From positions 1 through 27,072 of the forward strand of contig JBNGIS010031109.1 of the NCBI GenBank assembly GCA_049999725.1: DNA of 27,072 bases, given 5' to 3'. Shown here piece by piece: positions 20,000 to 27,072 of the stretch (position 1 is the first letter of the stretch; each line of letters starts with the position of its first letter). Below the pieces are notes generated by a model. The model worked only from the letters and a program-made list of their open reading frames with translations, was not told the origin of the DNA and did no database searches. The position numbers and the translations under genes were made by a program. Source of the DNA: Haplomitrium mnioides. Lineage: Eukaryota > Marchantiophyta > Haplomitriopsida > Calobryales.

Positions 20000-20870
20000 C
20001 TATTGTCCCACATCTGCTGCAACAATTGGTCCTCTTGTGTTACTTGAGGATGCTTTATTTGTGTTATTATATGAATTCCTGCCTCCTCTTCTTCCTCTTT
20101 GATAAAAAAGTGCAGAGTTGCCCCAACCCCTTCCTCTCTCCTTGAATTGCTGATTCCTACCATTCATAGCAGCTTTACCCCTTTGAGAATTATATCTAAA
20201 AGAACCAAATCTTGCCTTTGTTCTAGATATGCTTTTGTTATTTGTTGGCTTGGAATATTGTGCTTCAGGTGTTGGAGCTTGAGGTAAGGTACCTTGGGGT
20301 CTTACTTTTGAATTCTTCATCAGCAAATCCTGATGTTTCTCTACTAACAGTAAGTAAGCTATAAGTTCAAAATATGTAGAAAAGTTCATGTTTCTGTACT
20401 GAGTAGACATATTCATATTGGTTGTATGGAATGTGGATAGTGTTTTCTCAATCTGTTTCTCTTGGGAAACAAGATGTCCACACAATGCTAAATAAGATGT
20501 TATTCTGAACATCTTACTCTTATATTTAGATATAGAGGAAAAATCTTGAACTCTTAAATTGACCCAGTTATGCCTTGCTTTAGGCAAATAAATTGTTTTT
20601 GTATGGTCGAATCTTTCTTTTAGATATTCGTAGAGAATTCTGGGAGTACTCTCATTCATATACTGAACTTTTAGAGAGTCAGAAAAGTGATGCCTCAAGA
20701 AGACCAAAGCATGGGCTTTATGTTGTAAGGTTATGCCCTCATCTATAAGGATTGTGGTCTCCAATCCTTTGGATACCAGATGGGTTGCTGCATCCAGTGA
20801 CTAGGAGAGATAGTTGTCTCCTTCAATGGTCAAATGTTTAAAATTTAAATTTTCTATTTTTAGAATGCAA
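20000..20870 (-). pseudogene. element 1 gag (UBN2 type), start lost
   Basis: The open stretch 20764-20000 contains HALVFLRHHF, YEYLKERFDHTKTIYLPKAR (20 residues), MFRITSYLALCG, LLVEKHQDLLMKN and an Arg/Gly-rich tail, as in the UBN2-type gag of this copia lineage. Similarity continues upstream in the same frame to about 20860 (LNFKHLTIEGDNYLS) through a TAG at 20803-20801 where Trp is expected. The zinc knuckle that should follow near 20000 is not intact, and no convincing initiator ATG was seen. Confidence 0.8.
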
Positions 20871-21227
20871 AAAGAGTTTTTGAGGATTTAAAGATAAATA
20901 ACATATTTACCAAAATGCATAAAACCAAATGTTAAACTCTTTGCAATTCTGTGAACAACAAATAAAACAGGTTTTTATAGCATAAGTTATATGAAAAAGA
21001 TGTTTCGTATTCTTCTTGCTATAAGCAAGGGGTTGATCTTCTGAACTTCCAAAAAATAGGTGGGGACATTAGCAACAGGCCTTCTGTATATCTCCATAAT
21101 ATTTCAAAGGTTGATGTAGTCTCATCTTCTAGATACAGTTTGCAAAAGTTATTGTAGTTTCCTTGAATGTGCAACCTGGTCCTCTGAATTTTTGAATCAC
21201 TTTTGGAAGATATATGTTGTTCAGAAC
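20871..21227. other. AT-rich spacer between the two retrotransposons
   Basis: No coding match. On the minus strand a TATAAAA-like motif (GCTATAAAAACC, about 20975) precedes the gag remnant of element 1. This spacer could hold a diverged 5' untranslated or LTR piece of element 1, or the outer part of a longer element-2 LTR. It does not resemble the 16417-16679 LTR. Confidence 0.45.
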
Positions 21228-21723
21228 TGTTGAATATATTCTCTAAAGATACCCTATGATGTAGAGGGAACATTATGAACTAGTTGTAGCCCATAGGCCT
21301 TCTCAAAATCTCAATAGATTGTTTGAGACAACTGGTCAATTTCCTCTTACAAGTATTACAAAAAACTATACTCTGTAGAAAATAAAAACTGCACTATAGG
21401 TGTAGTAATAGCTAATCTTTTTACACTTATAGATTAAGCTATGCTTGCAATACAGTTGTGGATTCAGAGATCCTTGAAAAATTATATGTATAAGATTCTA
21501 TCAGATTCTCCAATATGCAGTTTTGTTAGATGAAAAACAGAGTATAGATGTATCAGTATATGAAATAAGGTGATCTGATGTGAAGTTATGTCCAATTTTG
21601 ACTCTAATAGGTAGGGCAATATAGAAGATCTATTGGAAGGATATGTAAGCTTCCAATATGATCAAACCAACTGACTTAGAGTTAGAATAATTGGTCCAAA
21701 CACTGCTGCTCGAATTCTCAACA
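21228..21723 (-). repeat. putative 3' LTR of element 2
   Basis: Immediately after the polypurine tract the minus strand begins TGTTGAGAATTCG at 21723, the standard position for a 3' LTR. A matching end, ATTCAACA, falls at 21228, giving 6-bp inverted ends TGTTGA..TCAACA and about 496 bp. The start is secure; the far end is a guess because the 5' LTR is absent. An alternative end lies further left. Confidence 0.6.
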
Positions 21724-21732
21724 CTCCCCCTC
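21724..21732 (-). other. polypurine tract of element 2
   Basis: The purine run GAGGGGGAG directly abuts the LTR start TGTTGAG. This is the plus-strand primer site of reverse transcription. The polyprotein frame runs through it (residues SSRGSVE) and into the LTR. Confidence 0.85.
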
Positions 21733-22529
21733 GAGCTCAACGCATGTACACCAAGTTGTCCTATGAACTTTTGTAACTTTTCTGCCCCCAATGATTTTGT
21801 AAAAATATCAGCCACCTGATCTTCAGTGCTGATATACTTCAGATCCACCATCCTGGCTAACACCTTCTCTCTCAGAAAATGATAGTGCACCTCAATATGT
21901 TTTGAGCGTGCATGGAAGACTGGATTGTTTGCCAACTGAATGCTACTGATGTTATCACAGTAAACATCCACATGGTGATTCACACTCACTCCAAGATCAT
22001 GTAACAATTTTAGTAACCATGCCACTTCACAAGTAGCCATGGCTGCTCCTCTGTACTCTGCCTCTGTGCTTGATAATGCAACCGTTGGTTGCTTCTTGCT
22101 GCTCCAAGCTATCCCAACGCTACCAAAAGAAAAAACATACCCACTTGTGGATCTTCTATCACTTGAGCTTCCAGCCCAATATGCATCTGTATATCTTGAA
22201 AGTTGACAGTCCCTGCCACTCTCATAAAACAACCCATACTGAACTGTAGACTTTACACATCGAAGAATACGACGCACTGCATCTAGGTGTGGCTTCCATG
22301 GACTTTGCATGAATTGGCTTACCAAGCCCATTGCATAACTCAAGTCTGGTCTTGTGATGGTTATATAAATCAAACTCGCTACCATCTTCCGATATCGTGT
22401 GGGATCTTCAATCTTCTCTCCTTTGTGATCACTCAGCTTAGAGTTCTGATCCAAAGGTGTTGCAATTGGTTTGCAACCTGTCATCCCATACTTGGCTAGC
22501 ATGTCCAGAGCATATTGCCTTTGTATCAT
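21733..22529 (-). pseudogene. element 2 RNase H region
   Basis: The frame entering from 22529 begins MIQRQYALDML after a TAG that separates it from RT. It contains ITRPDLSYAMGLVSQFM, RSTSGYVFSFGS, the catalytic ALSSTEAEYRGA block, VYCDNISSIQLA, HARSKHIEVHYHFLRE and VADIFTKSLG. The usual TDADWAGS block reads YTDAYWAGS, so one catalytic-site Asp is replaced by Tyr. Confidence 0.9.
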
Positions 22530-23738
22530 CTAGATGCCTTTCTCCTCATTAATGACCTCAATGCCAAGGAAATATCTTATCTCTCCAAGATCTTTCATCT
22601 CAAATTTTTGATGCAGTAACAGCTTCACCTCTGTTATGTCTTGCATGCTATCTCCAGTCATTATAAGATCATCCACATAGATGAGTATCAGCATGGTACC
22701 TTTCTCTGTTCTTCTGACGTACATCGAATAGTCTGCATCAGAAACCTTGAACCCCACTGTCACAAGATATTCTCCTATCTTGGTAGACCATGCTCTAGGT
22801 GCTTGCTTTAATCCATACAAAGCCTTCTTCAACTTGCATACTTGCCTTGGATTCTCCAAATCGACAAACCCTTGTGGCTGTGTCATATAGACCTGTTCTT
22901 CCAATTCTCCATGCAGAAATGCATTCTTTACATCCATTTGATGTAATGACCACTGCTTTGCTGCAGCCAATGCAATGACTACTCTCACTGTTGCCATCCT
23001 AGCCACAGGACTGAATGTCTCTTCATAATTCATACCTTGGGTTTGTGCATAACCTTTTGCCACCAATCGTGCCTTGAATCTGCTTATCCTGCCATCTTCA
23101 TGTCTCTTAAGCTTATAGACCCACTTGCATCCAATAGCTTTCTTTCTTGCACGTAAAGAACTCAACTCCCATGTTTGGTTCTTATGAAGAGCTTCCATCT
23201 CTTCTATCATAGCAAATTTCCACCTTTCATCTCCAACAGCTTCATCAAAGGTCATAGGTTCTTTCTCTGTAACAACCTGCACCATATATGCATGATGCAA
23301 TGCACAGAATCTTGAGATTCCTAATCTCTCAATAGGGTACTTCACCCTTTCACTTCTGCGCACTTGCTGTTCACTCTGTCTTTGAACTGGTGTAGAAACA
23401 CCCAGTTCTTCCTCCAAACTCTCTGGCTTGATGTTGTTGCCTCTCCCATCAGAGTTTTCAATTGTTATTCCTGTACCACCTCCACTTGTTGAAGCTTGTA
23501 GCTTCAGATTCCTGCGCAACCTATCTTGCCATGGAATGTTGTTGCTGCTGCTTCCACTTTGTGGACTGTTCAACCCTTGTGGTTGTTTACTCTCTTCCGT
23601 CACAACTTGCTTCCCTTTTGGATCCTCTATAACAATGTCCACTTTAGGACAATACCAAGTGCTTAATTCATCAAATACCATGTCTCTACTTACCCTCATT
23701 GTACGTGTAGTAGGATTGTAGCACCTGTAGCCTTTCTA
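22530..23738 (-). pseudogene. element 2 reverse transcriptase region
   Basis: After a TAG at about 23738 the frame is open to 22530. It contains AIGCKWVYKLKRHEDG, FKARLVAKGYAQTQGMNYEE, TFSPVARMATVR, HQMDVKNAFLHGELEE, KKALYGLKQAPRAW and the catalytic YVDDL, all intact copia RT blocks. It ends at another TAG (22529-22527 area) before RNase H. On its own this is the best preserved domain of the element. Confidence 0.92.
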
Positions 23739-24420
23739 TTCATTGGAGTATCCAATGAAAATACATTTTTCTGCTTTTGGATCCAGCTTGCTCCGTATTT
23801 CTACTGGCATATGAACATATGCTATGCAGCCAAACACTTTCAGGTGTGACATACTTGGGCATCTCCTTGTAAACCTCTCCTCTGGTGTCATCCCATGAAC
23901 ACCTGCAGTAGAAGTACAATTCATTATATAGACCGATGTTGATACTACCTCTGCCCAATAGGAATGAGGCATATTCTTCTCATTTATCATGGCACGTGCT
24001 ACTTCTGCAACATGTATGTTCTTCCTTTCAGCTACCCCATTCTGCTGAGGTGTATATCTGCACGTCTGTTGTCTCCTGATACCTTCTGTCTGCAGATAGT
24101 TACTGAATTCTGTGGAGAAATACTCCCCACCTCCATCTGATCTTAAACATTTTACCGACATCCCTTTTTCCTTTTCCACCATAGCTCGAAAATTTTTGAA
24201 GTGATCAAGCACTTCACTCTTATGTTTCATAAAATATATCCACAGTTTCCGTGAATAATCATCAATAAAGGTAACATAATATGTGCATCCTCTAAGAGAT
24301 CATGTTTTGCAGGACCCCACACATGTGAGTGTACCAACTCTAGGGGCTTCCTTGCCACATATCCATTATGAGGAAATGGCTTCCTTGCCTGCTTACCAAA
24401 CTGGCAGGCTTCACATACTT
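23736..24420 (-). pseudogene. element 2 integrase region, frameshifted
   Basis: The second and third catalytic regions are intact: LRSDGGGEY and PQQNGVAERKN, followed by SHLKVFGCIAYVH and KCIFIGYSNE. The first catalytic block, normally HSDVWGP, reads HSHVWGP, so the first Asp of the D,D-35-E triad is His. A one-base frameshift near 24300 separates that block from YYVTFIDDYSRKLWIYF. Integration activity is therefore lost twice over. Confidence 0.9.
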
Positions 24421-25130
24421 TGTCCATGCTTTCAACTTTGAACCTGGGCAGTCCATTGACAATCCCTAACTTTTGCATCTCTCTCAACTTCTGAATGATG
24501 ATGTGGCCAATTCTTTTGTGCCATATCTCAATATCAGACACCGTTCCTGTACCATGTGCAAACATGACTTCTGTTATAGCAGGCATGCTCACATCCAGTG
24601 TGAACATTCTTCCATTCCTGCTTCCTTTGGAGATGAGATCACAGTTATTCCCCCAGTCTTCAATAAAGACCCCTGTGGGATTGAATCTTACTTGTATGTT
24701 CTGCTCCACATACTGTCCAACTAAAATCAGATTCTTCTGAATCTTTGGAACATGCATAACATTAGACAAGCACCTTGTTTTACCATTCTCCATCACAATT
24801 GGTATGCTTCCAATCTGCTTGATAGGATACATTGTCGAATCACATGTCTCAACATATCCAGGTGTGCTCAGATCTCTGGTTTCTTTAAACCACTCTCGGT
24901 GTCTCGTCATGTGGTTTGAGCATGCGGAATCTACAAACCATTTTTCCTCATCATCTTCCTGCTCCTTGTGCATGATAGATGAGCATCGATGTTGCATAAT
25001 GAAAATATTCTCATTGCCTGCCTTATTGGAATATGCATAATTCCCTTGAACACGACTGTTCTTCTGATCATTCTGCTTTTTGTAGCAATCTCTCGCCATG
25101 TGGCCTTGCTTACCACAATAAAAACACTCA
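24421..25130 (-). pseudogene. element 2 zinc knuckle, protease and GAG-pre-integrase
   Basis: A CCHC zinc knuckle, CFYCGKQGHMARDC, spans about 25080-25121. Protease wording WFVDSACSNHMT follows near 24940, where the usual catalytic DSG is DSA. GAG-pre-integrase reads IWHKRIGHIIIQKL, then CEACQFGKQARKPF, keeping the HHCC ligands. Confidence 0.88.
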
Positions 25131-25186
25131 GATCCTTGATTCTGATGTTGACCTGCACGACTCCTATTACTCCCCCTGCCTCTTGA

Positions 25187-25755
25187 TTAACCTCTGCTAT
25201 TAGATTGTTGTTGCAGCAGATTGTGCACATTTCCATTCGAGCGGCCTCTTCCAGATCCGCTTCTGCTATAACTTCTGCCTTGACCTCTACCTCTAGTAGA
25301 GTAGAATGCTTGTTCCTGGTTACCTTGACTGTTTGATGCTCCTCCACCAAGGTCAAGCTCCTCTGCAACCAGCATGGTAATGAGTTGTGAAAAAGATGTA
25401 GCACCCTCCCTTGTTCTTATGGAGGTTTTGAGCTGTTTGAACTCATTGCCCAAACCATTCAAGCAAACTGCTACCATGATGCTTACCTTCACTTCTTCTC
25501 CCACACTTGCCAATTGCTCAGCTAGGGACTTGATCCTCAAGGTATAAGCATTCACATTTAGCTTCTCCTTTTGAAAATTGATAAACTCCATTTGTAGTGC
25601 TAATTTCCTTGCTTATGAAGAAACAACATATCTGTTCTTCATGATGTCCCAACCTTCCTTAGGTGTCTTTGATGTAGATATGTATCCCATCATCTTGTCA
25701 TCAATACTTATGGTCAGCCAATATAGTATAGTAGTAGTGACACATGGCGTTCAAG
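25187..25755 (-). pseudogene. element 2 gag, N-terminally truncated
   Basis: The readable part includes WLTISIDDKMMGYIS, TPKEGWDIMKNRY, a TAA at about 25609-25607, ARKLALQMEFINFQKEKLN, VCLNGLGNEFKQLKTSIRTR and an Arg/Gly/Ser-rich tail with QAFYSTRGRG. A TAA (about 25190) separates it from the zinc knuckle frame. The first 60 or so residues of gag are absent: the sequence turns into unrelated AT-rich DNA near 25755. Confidence 0.88.
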
Positions 25756-26824
25756 GATTGGTCGAAAAAATTAGGGGCAGCTTCCCCTTCGAGCTTAGAA
25801 TAGTTTTATATTTTTTCTTTTTTTTCTCGCAAATTCCTAAAATAGTGATTTATTGTTGTTTCAGCTTTGCTAGTTCCTATTTCTTTCGAACTTTCAAGAA
25901 ATACTGAGAGAGCACTTTTGAACTTTTAATATTTTATAAATTTTTCAAAAATTTGATATATCGTAATTTTGCCGTCGAGTTTGCCTTTTTTCTTTGAACT
26001 TTCAGCTTTCTCTTCGAATCAATTTTGAACTTTCAATAAAATATGATTATTTTCTCCAAAATAAGGATATATCGCTAATATGCCATGATGAAAGACCTTT
26101 TCAACTTTCCAACTTCACCAAGCAAAATTTCCAAACTTTCAAAACAACTTGAAAAAAGTTTGTTGAAATAGTGATTTTATGTTATTTCTATGCAGATGTG
26201 AAGTGCTGAGTTTTTGAACTTTCAAAATACTAAGATGTGTCCCACTATTGAACTTTCACCAAAACAATGATGTATCATCGACTCAACAGCAGAGATTTCA
26301 AAATTTCGAAAAACTTCTATTGAAATCTTGTCGAACTTTCACTTCTAAGCTTTAAGAGATGCCAAAATTGTGATCTTTCACCTTTTTCAAGCTTCTTTGT
26401 TGAACATTTCTTCATAGTTCGCTTGAATCTGCGACATTTGATGACTTCTTCATCAAATTGGATCAATCATTCATCAATAATATGTGTTCTTTGATAGTTG
26501 AGGTGCATTGCACAATCTTCCTATCCACAAGAGCGATCTTCTCACAAGAAATAATGTTCGGTCTACTTCACAATCTCATTCGATGCAAGATCAAGTCTTT
26601 GACAATAGAAAACTTCAATCGACTTCATCTTTTGTTCATGAATGTCGATAAATCCAATGTTAGCAATGTCATTCATGTTGAAATCGAATATAGAACTCCT
26701 AACTACTTAATTAATTCAATTTGATGCAAAACCCAAGACCGCCTTTAGCTGGATAAATCTGATCTTCTCATCTTATTCTTGAAAATTTTTCCATAGGGAT
26801 GTTCACAATCGTTTGGCGAATCCA
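25756..26824. other. AT-rich region with a dispersed GAACTTTCA motif
   Basis: No gene was recognised. GAACTTTCA occurs exactly at 25888, 25996, 26027, 26216, 26250 and 26333, with near-copies (GAACTTTTA, AAACTTTCA) between. The spacing is irregular, so it is not a simple tandem array. An open + frame at 26458-26724 resembles nothing known. Confidence 0.6.
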
Positions 26825-27008
26825 CTAGTACCTCAATTTGAACGTAGAACTTTGAAAAATGAAAGTGATCATTTGCTGAAAACTTCTAGTACCTCAATTT
26901 GAACGTAGAACTTTGAAAATTTAAAGTGATCATTTGCTAAAAACTTCTAGTACCTCAATTTGAACATAGAACTTTGAAAAATGAAAGTGATCATTTGCTG
27001 AAAACTTC
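26825..27008. repeat. 61-bp tandem repeat, three copies
   Basis: Copies start CTAGTACCTCAATTTGAAC at 26825, 26886 and 26947. They contain TAGAACTTTGAAAA and GTGATCATTTGCT. They differ at a few positions and the third ends near 27008. The array echoes the GAACTTT motif of the preceding kilobase. Confidence 0.93.
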
Positions 27009-27072
27009 AAATCTGTAAACTCTTCAACTTGCTCGCTGTGTATTTGCTTGAATGAACAATAAAATATTATAT

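Larger units (their letters stand above)
16417..20870 (-). mobile_element. degenerate Ty1/copia retrotransposon (element 1), 5' end missing
   Basis: Reading on the minus strand, the order is gag, zinc-knuckle region, protease, GAG-pre-integrase, integrase, reverse transcriptase, RNase H tail and 3' LTR, which is the Ty1/copia order. Every domain carries stops and frameshifts, and most of RNase H is deleted. No 5' LTR was found to the right. The region after the polyprotein (about 16790-16860) contains TTGTACTCTTT followed by AAGGTTTTAATGAG on the minus strand, which is the 3' untranslated wording I associate with this plant copia lineage. It is non-autonomous and old. Confidence 0.85.
21228..25755 (-). 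mobile_element. Ty1/copia retrotransposon (element 2), Tork-like, truncated
   Basis: Minus-strand order is gag, CCHC knuckle, protease, GAG-pre-integrase, integrase, reverse transcriptase, RNase H, polypurine tract and 3' LTR. Most domains are easy to read, but stops fall near 25607, 25190, 23738 and 22529, and a one-base frameshift lies near 24300. The N-terminal part of gag ends abruptly around 25755 in unrelated AT-rich DNA, and no 5' LTR or primer binding site is found. The lineage differs from element 1. It is no longer autonomous, though younger-looking than element 1. Confidence 0.92.

Noticed and set aside
26458-26724. 88-codon open frame in the AT-rich right end
   Set aside because: AT-rich composition and no similarity; it lies between repeats and is likely chance.

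Overview
The window is nuclear DNA of a land plant. The evidence is a 20-exon chloroplast ABC1-like kinase gene, a nearly intronless PLS-class pentatricopeptide (PPR) gene ending in a DYW RNA-editing domain, and two decayed Ty1/copia retrotransposons. The PPR style (near-identical P-L-S triplets, repeated [11 protein letters not shown] blocks) and the repeat-rich surroundings suggest a fern or another seed-free vascular plant, but the sequence alone does not fix the species.

Layout. 1-320: an 80-bp tandem repeat. 321-4453: a gene-poor stretch holding two decayed gene fragments on the + strand, a PSMD9-type proteasome-chaperone fragment (1288-1609) and a DPH7/WDR85-type WD40 fragment (2286-3106). 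12632-4454 (minus): a complete ABC1K8/OSA1-type kinase gene. I resolved 20 exons; they sum to an uninterrupted 825-residue protein with every splice phase matching. 15709-13440 (minus): a complete two-exon PPR-DYW gene of 719 residues. Splicing a 110-bp intron creates an N-terminal PDF motif like that of the organellar single-stranded-DNA-binding OSB proteins, in front of the PPR tract. 16417-20870 (minus): a degenerate copia element with one LTR, an internal deletion and no 5' LTR. 21228-25755 (minus): a second, better preserved copia element of a different lineage, with a putative 3' LTR and polypurine tract, but stops, a frameshift, a mutated integrase residue and no 5' LTR. 25756-27072: AT-rich DNA with a dispersed GAACTTTCA motif and a 61-bp tandem repeat.

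The two intact genes lie in the same orientation, about 800 bp apart, and both probably encode organelle proteins: a stress-related envelope kinase in the chloroplast and a C-to-U RNA editing factor in mitochondria or plastids. Nothing shows that they act in one pathway. The most noteworthy item is the PDF-PPR-DYW architecture. No new mobile or defence system was seen.
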